Positions 34,316 through 43,640 are shown, counted from the stretch's first letter. The stretch is 64,000 nt of DNA from M30B80 sp965656935 (GCA_965656935.1 CBFHMG010000007.1:1-64000); one strand, 5' to 3'. Notes: generated by a model not told the origin, from the sequence alone. Program-made: numbers and translations.

Positions 34316-35271
34316 TTTCCCTGAATCGCACATAGCATCTCGAAGATGATCGAGGCACCCAGCCATGCCGTATTGCCAGTGGGATCAAAGGGCGGCGAGA
34401 CCTCGACCAGATCGGCCCCGATAATATTGAAGCCCTGCAAAGCCCGCACGCAGGCAATAGCCTGCGCACTGCTGGGGCCGCCCACCTCGGGCGTGCCCGT
34501 GCCAGGTGCAAAAGCGGGATCAATGAAGTCGATATCGAAACTGGTATAGACAGGCTCCTGCCCCGCAATCTCGCGGGCTTGCGCCATCACATCCATCCAA
34601 CCACGCTCGAAACATTCCTCGGCGGGCACAATGGTCACACCCTTATCCCAGCCATATTGGAAATCCTCGTTATTATAGGACGTGCCGCGCATGCCGCCCA
34701 TAAAGCTGCGTTTTGGGTCAATGCAGCCTTCCTCAATGGCTTGGCGGAACGGATTGCCATGGGTCAGGGTCTTGCCGCCGAAATAGGGCGGGTAGAGATC
34801 GGTATGGCTGTCCAGCAAGATCAGCCCCACCGCCTCGCCGCGCGCTTTGCGCATCGCACGCAGGCAGGTCAGCGTGCATAAATGATCGCCCCCCAGCATG
34901 AAGGGGAGAATGCCATCGGCCAACATGCCCGCCACCGCCGCCTCGGCCGCGGCAAGCGCTTCGTCTTGATCAACAGGGCTCATGGCGACATCACCCATAT
35001 CGGCGCATTTCATCGCCTCAAAGGGCAATTGGCCCGTATGGCGGTTCATCTGGCGGATCATGGTCGAGGCATCGCGCAAGGCCCGCGGCCCATGCCGCGC
35101 CCCCGGCCTGTTCGAGGTCGCGCCATCCCAAGGCATGCCCAGAAACCCAAGATCAACCTCAGCACGGCGCGGATCGCCCTCGGGGATATGGGGCAAGCGC
35201 ATAAAGCTGGCCAGCCCCGCATAACGCGGCAGAACAGCACCTGAGACGGGGGAATAATCGGTATCGGACAT
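34312..35271 (-). CDS. Agmatinase-family ureohydrolase
   Basis: 319 residues from the ATG at 35269-35271; an ATG six codons upstream (35289) is an alternative. All binuclear metal-site motifs are present: GGDH (about residue 130), DSHTD (about 155) and the SFDID-FIDPAFAPGTGTPEVGG segment. The family hydrolyses guanidino compounds (agmatine, guanidinobutyrate, guanidinopropionate and others); the THGNPFRQAIEEG loop resembles agmatinase/guanidino-acid enzymes, but the substrate cannot be fixed. Its stop overlaps the start of the reductive-dehalogenase-like gene, so both are translated together. Confidence 0.87.
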   Translation of the reverse strand: MSDTDYSPVSGAVLPRYAGLASFMRLPHIPEGDPRRAEVDLGFLGMPWDGATSNRPGARHGPRALRDASTMIRQMNRHTGQLPFEAMKCADMGDVAMSPVDQDEALAAAEAAVAGMLADGILPFMLGGDHLCTLTCLRAMRKARGEAVGLILLDSHTDLYPPYFGGKTLTHGNPFRQAIEEGCIDPKRSFMGGMRGTSYNNEDFQYGWDKGVTIVPAEECFERGWMDVMAQAREIAGQEPVYTSFDIDFIDPAFAPGTGTPEVGGPSSAQAIACVRALQGFNIIGADLVEVSPPFDPTGNTAWLGASIIFEMLCAIQGK

Positions 35272-35327
35272 GGGGGGCGCGCCTTTCATGGATCTGCGCT
35301 GACGCTAGCAGCGCAAAACCCCTGATG

Positions 35328-35912
35328 TCACGCGTCCAGTTCTGCGTCCCAATACAAAAAGTCGAGCCAGCTGTCATGCAGATGGTTTGGCGGGAATTTG
35401 CGGCCCGTATTGCGTAATTGTTCAGCAGCGGGCCTGCGCGGCGGTTTGCACAGCGCCATGCCCGATTGCTTGAGGCTTTTGGAGCCTTTGCGCAGATTGC
35501 ATCTGGAGCAGGCCGCCACAACATTTTCCCAAGAGGTGATCCCGCCGCGCGCACGCGGGATGACATGATCAAAGGTCAGATCGCCCTTGCTGCCGCAATA
35601 CTGGCAGGAAAACTCATCCCTCAAGAAAAGATTAAAGCGCGTGAAGGCCACGCGCTTTTGCGGTTTTACAAAATCTTTCAGCACCACGACCGAGGGTATC
35701 CTGATCGTGGTTGAGGGACTTCGGACAACCTCTTCATATTCGGCGACAATTTGTACACGGTCCAACCAAACCGCCTTGACCGCTTCCTGCCATGGCCAAA
35801 GCGATAGCGGGTAATAGGATAAGGGTCGATAATCTGCGTTCAGCACCAAGGCGGGGTTATGCCTCAGCGTGCTGGGGTCGCGTGTAAATTCTGTCCTGAA
35901 ATCACCATCCAT
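35328..35912 (-). CDS. HNH endonuclease
   Basis: 194 residues from the ATG at 35910-35912, before which GGAG lies 6 nt away. The HNH core shows the zinc-finger CQYCGSKGDLTFDHVIPRARGG, then NVVAACSRCNLRKGSKS. This group is common in alphaproteobacterial chromosomes as a stand-alone nuclease; its physiological role is unknown. No phage or restriction neighbours are present, so it is not obviously a mobile gene. Confidence 0.88.
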   Translation of the reverse strand: MDGDFRTEFTRDPSTLRHNPALVLNADYRPLSYYPLSLWPWQEAVKAVWLDRVQIVAEYEEVVRSPSTTIRIPSVVVLKDFVKPQKRVAFTRFNLFLRDEFSCQYCGSKGDLTFDHVIPRARGGITSWENVVAACSRCNLRKGSKSLKQSGMALCKPPRRPAAEQLRNTGRKFPPNHLHDSWLDFLYWDAELDA

Positions 35913-36103
35913 GGGGGACTCCGTCTCCACTCTGTCTGCCCGTGTTTTTTAGCGGCACCAGAGCGGGAGCCCCGCCCCAGCATGTCTCGACTATATATCT
36001 CGTATCCTACCTGACAAGCCCCACAATATTTTGTGAGATGTCGGGGGCAGATTTACCGTCCGGACTCGACAGATTTATGACAGGAGTGATGAAAATTGCG
36101 GCT

Positions 36104-36772
36104 TTATTCGATACCGAGCTTTTCGCGCATAAAGGCAAGGGCCACGCTCAACCCATCAGGCGCGATGCCATGGGCCGTGCCTTTCATGATATGGGCATAA
36201 ACTTCTTCCCAACCTGCCTCTTGCAAGGCCTCTGCAGCCTCGGACAGGCTTTGGGGCGGCACCACATCATCCTGGTCACCATGGATCAACAAAACAGGCG
36301 GGCGCGATTTGACCTCATCGGCTAGGACATCAGGCTGCAAAAGACGGCCAGAAAACCCGACCAACCCTGCAAAAGCCGCCATCCTGCGTGGCGCAACATG
36401 CAGGCTCATCATCGTGCCTTGGCTAAAGCCCACCAAAACAACGCGGTCCGCCTCCAGATCAAGATCATCCATCACCATATCAAGAAAGGCATTGAGATCA
36501 TTGGCCGCATGGCTCATCCCCAATTCCGCCTCTTCCTCAGAAGAGCCATCGATCCAAGGGATCGGGAACCATTGATATCCCATCGGGTTCATCGCCGATT
36601 GCTCGGGCGCATCGGGGGCAAGAAAGACGGTGTCGGGCATATGCTCGGCCAGCGGGTCTGCCAGACCCAAAAGGTCTTTGCCATCCGCGCCATAGCCATG
36701 CAGGAAGATCACAAGGCTATCATCCATGCCCGAGATCGAATGTTTCACCTTATACTCAAGACTGCGCGTCAT
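36104..36772 (-). CDS. Alpha/beta hydrolase, phospholipase/carboxylesterase family
   Basis: 222 residues. FLHGYGADGKD near residue 23, the nucleophile motif VGFSQGTMMS (Ser near 115), IHGDQDDVVP (Asp) and GTAHGIAPDG (His) supply the catalytic triad. This is the short-chain carboxylesterase/acyl-protein-thioesterase-like group. The start overlaps the glycosylase stop (ATGA), so the two are coupled. The natural ester is unknown. Confidence 0.88.
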   Translation of the reverse strand: MTRSLEYKVKHSISGMDDSLVIFLHGYGADGKDLLGLADPLAEHMPDTVFLAPDAPEQSAMNPMGYQWFPIPWIDGSSEEEAELGMSHAANDLNAFLDMVMDDLDLEADRVVLVGFSQGTMMSLHVAPRRMAAFAGLVGFSGRLLQPDVLADEVKSRPPVLLIHGDQDDVVPPQSLSEAAEALQEAGWEEVYAHIMKGTAHGIAPDGLSVALAFMREKLGIE

Positions 36773-37398
36773 CTGATCCCCTCCCTATCCTTTTCCAAGC
36801 GGTAGTAAACCCAGAGCGCGCGCGCGGCAACCGCCCGAACGGGCGACCACGCCTGTGCCATGGCGCGCAACTCTTTCTCCGAGGGGCGCACGGGCAAATC
36901 AAACATCCCCCGCGCCGCCTCCTGCAAGGCCAGATCTCCCGCTGCAAACACATCCGCATGACCAAGCGCGAATTTCGCATAAATCTCCGCCGTCCAAAGC
37001 CCGATCCCCGGAAGCGCCACCAATGTCGCAATCACCTCCTCGCTTGAGGCCTCGCGCAAGCCCCCGTAATCCAGATCCGCCTGTGCCAATGCCCGCGCAT
37101 AGCGCTGCTTGGGGCGGCTGAGCCCGACCGCGCGCAAATCCTCATCCGAGGCCCGCGCCATCGCAGACGCGCGCGCCAGCCCCGCCGCCTCCACCCGCGC
37201 CCAGATTGCCGCCGCACTCGCCACCGAGACCTGCTGGCTCACAATCGCTGACAGCAAAGCCTCGAACCCATCCGCACGCCGCCGCAAAGGCAAAGGCCCC
37301 GCCTCCAAGACAGGCGCAAAACGCGGCTCCAGCGCCACCAAGTGCCGCGCGGCTTGCGCCAATTGCGCCTCTGTATCAATCCGTTCAATGCGCTGCAT
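36769..37398 (-). CDS. DNA-3-methyladenine glycosylase II (HhH-GPD, AlkA-like)
   Basis: 209 residues from the ATG at 37396-37398 (MQRIERIDTEAQL). The helix-hairpin-helix-GPD motif is clear: LVALPGIGLWTAEIYAKFALGHADVFAAGDLALQ, with the catalytic Asp in AGDLAL. It removes alkylated purines for base excision repair. The frame runs further upstream only by crossing the MFS gene in antisense, so that part was excluded. The esterase gene follows with a 4-nt overlap. Confidence 0.88.
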   Translation of the reverse strand: MQRIERIDTEAQLAQAARHLVALEPRFAPVLEAGPLPLRRRADGFEALLSAIVSQQVSVASAAAIWARVEAAGLARASAMARASDEDLRAVGLSRPKQRYARALAQADLDYGGLREASSEEVIATLVALPGIGLWTAEIYAKFALGHADVFAAGDLALQEAARGMFDLPVRPSEKELRAMAQAWSPVRAVAARALWVYYRLEKDREGIR

Positions 37399-37402
37399 GC
37401 AT

Positions 37403-37460
37403 CTTTGCTTTCCAAATACTTCGGGGTGAGGCGGGCTTGCCCGCCGAGGGGCAGCGCCCC
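37403..37460 (+). repeat. Intergenic repeat element, copy c
   Basis: CTTTGCTTTCCAAATACTTC is followed by GGGG, a hairpin GGCGGGC-TT-GCCCGCC and a hairpin GGGGC-AGC-GCCCC. Order and structure match copy a at 8758 although the stems differ. It lies between the divergent glycosylase and MFS genes, next to the glycosylase start. Confidence 0.65.
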
Positions 37461-37527
37461 TTTCCCCCGCGCATTCGCCGTCACGTTCCTCTGGACGGCT
37501 TGCATTATCCATTATACCGCTTGGCCC

Positions 37528-38760
37528 ATGACGACCACGGCTGATCACCTCGAGCATGACAATGACCGCCGCGCCAAACGCAATGTTTGGGTGCTGGTGA
37601 TGGCGCAGGCCCTGCTTGGCGCGCAAATGCCCATGACCTTTATCGTGGGTGGTCTGGCGGGTTTGATGATTGCCCCCTCGCCCGCTCTGGCCACGCTGCC
37701 GATCTCGCTGATCGTTTTCGGCTCCATGACCACAGCGCCTTGGCTCTCGGCCATGATGCAGCGCTACGGGCGTGTTGCAGGGTTTGTCACAGGCTCGCTC
37801 GCGGGGGCTTTGGGCGCGGCGATTGCGGCGATCGGGCTTTATTACTCCGATTTCTACATGTTCCTCGCAGGCTCCTATCTCACGGGCATCTATATGTCGG
37901 CCCAAGGCTTCTACCGCTTTGCCGCCACAGATACCGCCTCCGCCGCCTATCGCCCGAAAGCGATCTCTTATGTGATGGCGGGCGGTCTGATCTCGGCCCT
38001 GATCGGCCCGCAATTGGTCAAGGCCACCGATGATGCGATGGTGATCCCCTTCCTTGGCAGCTATATCGCGATTGTCGCAGTCAATCTGCTGGGAACGCTG
38101 CTATTTGCAGCGCTGGATCTGCCCAAACCCGAAGCGCCCAAAGAAGGCGCGCCCACAGGGCGCTCGCGCGCCGAGTTGTTGCGTGACCCGAAAATTCTGG
38201 TCGCCATCATCTGCGCGATGGTCTCCTATGCTTTGATGAACCTGATGATGACGTCAACTCCGCTTGCGGTTGTGGGATGCGGGTTTTCGACAGGCAATGC
38301 GGCTGATGTTGTCTCGGCCCATGTGATTGCCATGTTTGCCCCCTCCTTCTTTACCGGCCATCTGATCAACCGCTTCGGCGCGATCAAGATCGTGGCCACA
38401 GGTCTGGTTCTGCTGGCCCTTGCGGGGGTCGTCGCGTTGACAGGGGTTGAGCTGTACCAGTTCTTCGGCGCGCTGATCCTGTTGGGGCTTGGCTGGAATT
38501 TCGGCTTCATCGGGGCCACGACAATGCTCGCCTCGGCCCATAGCCCCGAGGAACGGGGCCGCGTCCAAGGGATGAATGACTTCTTGGTCTTCGGCTGCGT
38601 AACGGTGGCCTCGCTTTCCTCAGGTGTGTTGATGAGCATGGGAAGCGATGTCGTGGCGGGCTGGACAGCGGTGAATATCGCGATGCTGCCCTTCCTTGCG
38701 CTGGCAGGTGGCTCACTGATCTGGCTGGCCATGCGCCCCAAGGATCAGCTGGCCGCCTAA
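37528..38760 (+). CDS. Major facilitator superfamily transporter
   Basis: 410 residues from the ATG at 37528, with about twelve membrane helices. Two six-helix halves are separated by a cytoplasmic loop (about 190-215, rich in proline and charge: LPKPEAPKEGAPTGRSR). The start was chosen because upstream sequence is antisense to the glycosylase. No substrate-specific motif was recognised. It is divergent from the glycosylase and convergent with the squalene/phytoene-synthase-like gene. Confidence 0.85.
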   Translation: MTTTADHLEHDNDRRAKRNVWVLVMAQALLGAQMPMTFIVGGLAGLMIAPSPALATLPISLIVFGSMTTAPWLSAMMQRYGRVAGFVTGSLAGALGAAIAAIGLYYSDFYMFLAGSYLTGIYMSAQGFYRFAATDTASAAYRPKAISYVMAGGLISALIGPQLVKATDDAMVIPFLGSYIAIVAVNLLGTLLFAALDLPKPEAPKEGAPTGRSRAELLRDPKILVAIICAMVSYALMNLMMTSTPLAVVGCGFSTGNAADVVSAHVIAMFAPSFFTGHLINRFGAIKIVATGLVLLALAGVVALTGVELYQFFGALILLGLGWNFGFIGATTMLASAHSPEERGRVQGMNDFLVFGCVTVASLSSGVLMSMGSDVVAGWTAVNIAMLPFLALAGGSLIWLAMRPKDQLAA

Positions 38761-38770
38761 ACCCGCCCTT

Positions 38771-39550
38771 CTAAACCCGACCCGTGGCGCTGACCCAGAG
38801 CAGCCGCGCGCGGCGGGCAAATTCGCTGGTGCCAAGGCTGCCCTCGGCCACCCTTAGCGGGTTCTCCACCACTTGTTTGAGGATCGCCTCCGCCTGCCAA
38901 GCTGCAAAAAGGGCCGCGCGCGCTTGTGGCGGGATCAGCCCGCGCTTGGCACGGGCTTGCGCCAAGCGCGCCAATCCGCGACGGGCCAGATCCCGCACCG
39001 CCTCAGGCGTGCCATCCAGCAAGGGCACACGGCCCCGTTCTTCGAGATCGGGGATTGCGCGCAGAAAATTCGCAAGCCCTGCCGCAGAGGCAAAGCCGCG
39101 CAGCACGGGCTCGGCTTCGGGCGTGAGTGCACCGCCTACCAAGCTCTTGGCGGCCAACACCATCACATTGCCGGAACTGGCCTCAAGATAGGCATCAAAA
39201 TGGGCCTCATCCTCAAAAGCATCCTTATAGATATCCCACCGCCTGACCTCGGCGATGGCATCGAGAAGCGGCGCATCCTCAGGGGACACGCATTGCGCCA
39301 GCGGTGCGGCCACTTCATGGGCGCGCGGCGCTTTGCCAAGCCCGATTTCCTCGGCCACATCGCGCCAGAATTGCAGGCGCATCTCGGCAATCATCGCCTC
39401 TTGGGTGACCCAAGGGGCGCGGCTGACTTCCAGATTGAACGCATAGATTGGGAACAGCACCGCGCGGGCGGGGGGCGGCGCGGCCATTGCCGCCAGAAAG
39501 CGGTCGGGATCGCCGCGTTCCACCAGATCGGCGCAGGCCTGCACGCTCAT
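38771..39550 (-). CDS. Squalene/phytoene synthase family protein
   Basis: 259 residues from the ATG at 39548-39550 (MSVQACADLV). The family segments are FPIYAFNLEVSRAPW near residue 33, MRLQFWRDVAEEI, and NFLRAIPDLEERGRVPL. True phytoene or squalene synthases have DXXXD-type motifs in both halves; these are weak here, so the protein may belong to the NDUFAF6-like branch (complex I assembly) rather than make carotenoids. No other crt genes are nearby. Its start overlaps the methyltransferase stop (ATGA). Confidence 0.75.
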   Translation of the reverse strand: MSVQACADLVERGDPDRFLAAMAAPPPARAVLFPIYAFNLEVSRAPWVTQEAMIAEMRLQFWRDVAEEIGLGKAPRAHEVAAPLAQCVSPEDAPLLDAIAEVRRWDIYKDAFEDEAHFDAYLEASSGNVMVLAAKSLVGGALTPEAEPVLRGFASAAGLANFLRAIPDLEERGRVPLLDGTPEAVRDLARRGLARLAQARAKRGLIPPQARAALFAAWQAEAILKQVVENPLRVAEGSLGTSEFARRARLLWVSATGRV

Positions 39551-40257
39551 AGCGGGCGCACCACAGATAGAAGATAGCCCGTTTCCGCCCGATGCGTGCG
39601 CCAAAGCGCGATCTCGCGTTCTTCGGCATCCAAAGCCTGCGTCATGGCGGCATCCGCCCCGACGCGCAATTCCGCCACCCGCGCTTCGATCGGGCGGAAA
39701 TAGCTTTCCCAACCGATATCAGAGATCACCCGCGTCGCGATGGTCTCGAAACCTGCGGCTGCCACCTGTTCGGCAATGCCGGCCGCATCCGTCAAACGCG
39801 GGTAGCCATCCCAGATCGCGATTGCGCCCTCAGAGGGGGTATCGGTGAACAAACAGGGCTCGGAAAAGGCAACTGCCCCGCCCGCCGCTAATGCCTTGCG
39901 CCACAGCGTCAACGCCCCTTCCACACCAAGGAAATAGGCCGCACCTGCCGACCAGATGAAATCATACGGGCCCGAAATCTCGGCCATATCACCTGCAATC
40001 AGGGTCACGCGCGGGTTTTGCCCGAAACGCGTCTTGGCCTCCTCGATAAAGGGCGCATGCATATCAATGGCCGTGACATGGCCAGAAGGTGCGGCCCTCA
40101 ACAAGGCTCCGACATCGCCGCCCGGACCACTGCCTGCATCACAGATTGCGGCATCTGGCTTGACGCCCGCCTGTTCCGCCGCCCAAGCCACATCCGACGT
40201 CTCGCCCGGACCTTGGCGGGGTAGGCCCGCATGGATGGTAAAGAACTCTTCCATCAT
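39547..40257 (-). CDS. SAM-dependent class I methyltransferase
   Basis: 236 residues (MMEEFFTIHAGLPR; a second ATG directly follows). The SAM-binding motif ICDAGSGPGGDVGALLRA (about 39-56) and an acidic end of the next strand (AIDMHAPFIEEAK), then GDMAEISGPYDFIWSAGA, are those of class I methyltransferases. The acceptor is unknown. It overlaps the cimA stop and the next gene, so all three are coupled. Confidence 0.87.
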   Translation of the reverse strand: MMEEFFTIHAGLPRQGPGETSDVAWAAEQAGVKPDAAICDAGSGPGGDVGALLRAAPSGHVTAIDMHAPFIEEAKTRFGQNPRVTLIAGDMAEISGPYDFIWSAGAAYFLGVEGALTLWRKALAAGGAVAFSEPCLFTDTPSEGAIAIWDGYPRLTDAAGIAEQVAAAGFETIATRVISDIGWESYFRPIEARVAELRVGADAAMTQALDAEEREIALWRTHRAETGYLLSVVRPL

Positions 40258-41876
40258 GAGGCAGGCGCTCCATCGCGGACCAGTTTCCATATTACGGCAT
40301 CCAGCAAGGCCTCAAAGCTTGCATCCACGATATTGGCCGAAACCCCGACCGTGGACCAACGCCGCCCTGCGCCATCTTCGCTGTCGATGATGACGCGCGT
40401 CACGGCCTCGGTGCCGCCTTGGGTGATACGCACTTTGAAATCCACCAAGCGGATATCATCAATATAGCTTTGATACGGCCCCAAATCCTTGGCCAACGCC
40501 TTGGAGAGCGCATTCACAGGCCCCCGATCCGAGCCCTGCTCATCAAGGCTTTCGGAGACCGAGAGCATCTTTTCATCGCCGATCTTGACCACGACCATCG
40601 CCTCCGAAAGGCTGACCATCTTGTCATATTTATTCTTGCGCCGTTCGATCGTGACCTTATAGCGCTTCACCTCGAAAAATTTCGGCAATTGACCCAAGGC
40701 GCGGCGGGCCAGCAACTCGAAACTGGCCTGCGCGGTGTCATAGGAATAGCCCTGCGCCTCGCGCAGTTTGATCTCGTCCAAGATGCCTGCCAACGCGGGG
40801 TGATCCTTGGCAACCTCAATCCCTGCATCGGCCAGACGCTTGCGCAGGTTCGACTGCCCTGCCTGATTGGACATCGGGATGATCCGCGCATTGCCGACAA
40901 TCGCGGGGTCGATATGTTCATAGGTGGTGGGGTTTTTCGCAATCGCCGAGGCATGCAGCCCCGCCTTATGCGCAAAGGCCGAGGCCCCCACGAAAGGCGC
41001 TTGCCGCATCGGCACGCGGTTGAGCACATCATCCAGCAACCGCGAGGCGCGCGTGAGCCCCGACAAAGTCTCAAGGCTCACGCCGATCTCGAAACGGCTG
41101 GCATAAGGCTCCTTCAGCAAAAGCGTGGGGATCAGGGTGGTGAGGTTTGCATTGCCGCAACGCTCGCCCAAACCGTTCAGCGTGCCCTGTATCTGGCGCG
41201 CGCCCGCCTCGACGGCCGCCAAGGCACCTGCAACAGCCGTTTCGGTATCATTATGGGTATGGATGCCAAGCCGTGCGCCATCGATGCCTACGGCGATCAC
41301 CTCGGCGGTGATGCGCTTGATCTCGGCGGGCAAGGTGCCGCCATTGGTGTCGCACAGCACCACCCACCGCGCGCCTGCATCATAGGCCGCGCGCAAGGCT
41401 TGCAGGGCATAGTCGGGGTTGGCTTTGTAGCCGTCAAAGAAATGCTCGGCATCGAACAGGGCCTCGCGCCCTTGCGCCACCATATGGGCGACCGAGGCGC
41501 GGATATTCTCGGTGTTTTCCTCCAGCGTGATGCCCAAAGCCTCGGTCACGTGGAAATCATGGGCTTTGCCAACAAGGCAAACGGCAGGCGTGCCCGCATT
41601 CATCACCGCCGCCAGAACATCGTCATTTTCCGCCGAGCGCCCTGCCCGTTTGGTCATGCCAAAAGCGGTCATGGTGGCGCGGGTCTTGGGGGCGGCATCA
41701 AAAAAGCCGCTATCGGTCGGGTTCGCACCGGGCCAACCGCCTTCGATGTAATCCAGTCCAAGTTGGTCCAACACTTCGGCAATGCGGATTTTCTCAGGCG
41801 TGGAGAATTGCACGCCTTGGGTCTGCTGCCCGTCGCGCAAGGTGGTGTCATAGAGATAGAGACGTTCGCGGGTCAT
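40254..41876 (-). CDS. cimA: (R)-citramalate synthase
   Basis: Condenses pyruvate and acetyl-CoA to citramalate, opening the threonine-independent route to isoleucine. From the ATG at 41874-41876 (GAGG nearby) the 540 residues show the DRE-TIM signature YDTTLRDGQQTQGVQFS, HTHNDTETAVAGALAAVEAGA, and NGLGERCGNANL, followed by a C-terminal LeuA-type allosteric domain (about 415-530). The leucine-biosynthesis homologue LeuA is the alternative; the DGQQTQGV form and overall pattern favour CimA. Confidence 0.9.
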   Translation of the reverse strand: MTRERLYLYDTTLRDGQQTQGVQFSTPEKIRIAEVLDQLGLDYIEGGWPGANPTDSGFFDAAPKTRATMTAFGMTKRAGRSAENDDVLAAVMNAGTPAVCLVGKAHDFHVTEALGITLEENTENIRASVAHMVAQGREALFDAEHFFDGYKANPDYALQALRAAYDAGARWVVLCDTNGGTLPAEIKRITAEVIAVGIDGARLGIHTHNDTETAVAGALAAVEAGARQIQGTLNGLGERCGNANLTTLIPTLLLKEPYASRFEIGVSLETLSGLTRASRLLDDVLNRVPMRQAPFVGASAFAHKAGLHASAIAKNPTTYEHIDPAIVGNARIIPMSNQAGQSNLRKRLADAGIEVAKDHPALAGILDEIKLREAQGYSYDTAQASFELLARRALGQLPKFFEVKRYKVTIERRKNKYDKMVSLSEAMVVVKIGDEKMLSVSESLDEQGSDRGPVNALSKALAKDLGPYQSYIDDIRLVDFKVRITQGGTEAVTRVIIDSEDGAGRRWSTVGVSANIVDASFEALLDAVIWKLVRDGAPAS

Positions 41877-41898
41877 AGGCTTGCCTCGCAAAGTTTAT

Positions 41899-41962
41899 GC
41901 GGGGTGCCTGCACCCCGCTTCGCCCCCGACCCGCCCCCCAGGGCGGGGGCGAAATCGCCCCC
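41899..41962. other. Two GC-rich hairpins between cysS and cimA
   Basis: GCGGGGTGC-CT-GCACCCCGC (41899-41918) and GGGGGCGA-AA-TCGCCCCC (41945-41962) sit in the gap between the cysS stop and the cimA start. Both genes run on the minus strand. They may terminate or attenuate transcription into cimA; no T tract is obvious. Confidence 0.45.
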
Positions 41963-42000
41963 ACCCTCGGGTCGGGCGCGAAGCTGTGTTGCGCGAAAGA

Positions 42001-43371
42001 TCATAGCAGGCCCTCTAACTTGGTGGGGTCAAAATTCGCGGTTGGGATCAAGTCAACTCCGTCCTTTGACATGCGAACCTCCAGCCCTGCCTCGGTCAAG
42101 GCCAATTTCAGCGCATCCAGCTGCGAAAAATCCTTGCTCTCCATGGCCTCAGCGCGCAGCGCAAGCAGCTTGGCCTCAAACCCCGCCGCCTCCAAGACGC
42201 CCGTTTCAGGCATTTGGGCAAGGTCCGCCAGATCGCCAAAGCCCAAAAGATCGAGCCCCGCACGCAGCCCGCACGCATCCCCTGCGCGGGCCAGCTTGTG
42301 CAATTCAGCGATCACGCCTGCGCTGTTAAGATCATTGCCAAGTTCGGCGAGAACTTCAGCAGGCATTGCGCCCGCTTTCACGCCTTGCACAATGCCCGCC
42401 CATTTGCGCAAAACCTTCGTAGCCTCCTCGGCCTTTTGCGCCGTCCAATCCATCGGTTTGGAATAATGCGTGGACAGCATCACAAAGCGGATCACCTCGC
42501 CCGCCACGCCTTGATCCAGCAAATCGCGCACAGTGAAGAAATTGCCCAAAGATTTGGACATTTTCTTGCCCTCGACCTGCAGCATCTCGTTGTGCAGCCA
42601 GATATTGGCAAAGCCCGCGCCCTTATGCGCGCAGCAGCTTTGCGCGATCTCGTTTTCATGATGCGGGAACATCAGATCATTGCCGCCGCCATGAATGTCG
42701 AAATGCGCGCCCAAAAGATCATGCGCCATGGCCGAACATTCGATATGCCATCCGGGCCGACCATAGCCCCAAGGGCTCTCCCATCCGGGTTGGTCGGCAT
42801 CCGAGGGTTTCCACAGCACGAAATCCATCGGATTGCGCTTATAGGGGGCCACCTCGACCCGTGCGCCTGCGATCATATCATCGACCGAGCGGCCTGACAG
42901 TTTGCCGTAATCGGCATAGCTATCGACCGCGAATAGCGCATGGCCTTCGGCAGCATAGGCATGACCACTTGCGATCAAGCCTTCGATCATTTCGATCATC
43001 TGGCTGATGTATTGCGTGGCGCGCGGCTCATGGGTCGGGCGCAAAATGCCAAGCGCGTCCATATCCTCGTGATACCAGCCGATGGTTTCATCCGTGATCT
43101 CGCCAATGCTGCGGCCCGAGGCGGCCGCGCGTGCGTTGATCTTGTCATCGACATCGGTGAAATTGCGCACATAAGTCACGTGATCCGCGCCAAATTCATG
43201 GCGCAGCAGACGAAACAACACATCAAACATGATCGAGGGTCGCGAATTACCCAGATGCGCACGGTCATAGACCGTCGGGCCGCAGAGATAGAGGCGGATA
43301 TTCTCGCGGTCGATCGGTTCGAAAGGCTCCACCTTTCGGGTCATCGAATTTCTGAGCCTGATCTGCGTCAT
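42001..43371 (-). CDS. cysS: Cysteinyl-tRNA synthetase
   Basis: Charges tRNA-Cys. The 456-residue class I enzyme has the HIGH-type sequence HLGNSRP, the zinc-binding cysteine/histidine set (LCGPTVYD, WHIECSAM), and KMSKSLGNFF. The start at 43369-43371 (MTQIRLRNSMTRK) has GAGG seven bases before it. The ATG six bases upstream is too close to that site. It is followed, after two hairpins, by cimA. Confidence 0.96.
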   Translation of the reverse strand: MTQIRLRNSMTRKVEPFEPIDRENIRLYLCGPTVYDRAHLGNSRPSIMFDVLFRLLRHEFGADHVTYVRNFTDVDDKINARAAASGRSIGEITDETIGWYHEDMDALGILRPTHEPRATQYISQMIEMIEGLIASGHAYAAEGHALFAVDSYADYGKLSGRSVDDMIAGARVEVAPYKRNPMDFVLWKPSDADQPGWESPWGYGRPGWHIECSAMAHDLLGAHFDIHGGGNDLMFPHHENEIAQSCCAHKGAGFANIWLHNEMLQVEGKKMSKSLGNFFTVRDLLDQGVAGEVIRFVMLSTHYSKPMDWTAQKAEEATKVLRKWAGIVQGVKAGAMPAEVLAELGNDLNSAGVIAELHKLARAGDACGLRAGLDLLGFGDLADLAQMPETGVLEAAGFEAKLLALRAEAMESKDFSQLDALKLALTEAGLEVRMSKDGVDLIPTANFDPTKLEGLL

Positions 43372-43640
43372 GGCCATGCCTCTTTCTTCATGCGCCAAAG
43401 CGCAGCTTGCGTCTCAACTCCTCGCGGGGAGGGCCTAGCAGTTTCGGGTTTTGTTGAAAACACGCGAATGACAGCCCGCCGCTTGGGTCAGGGGCGAATA
43501 CAAATCTCGGTAGGAATATATGTCATCCGTGTCATGGCTCTGGCCTAAGCGAGCGGCTGTGAAAAATCAAGCATGGCTTGCCATTGCCCCGCTTTGCCGC
43601 CTAGTTGCCCGCAAGATAGCGGCAAAAAGGGACAGCTTTG

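Noticed and set aside
40419..42329. A 636-residue plus-strand open frame.
   Set aside because: It is antisense to cimA and the end of cysS, both firmly identified; no motif was seen in it.
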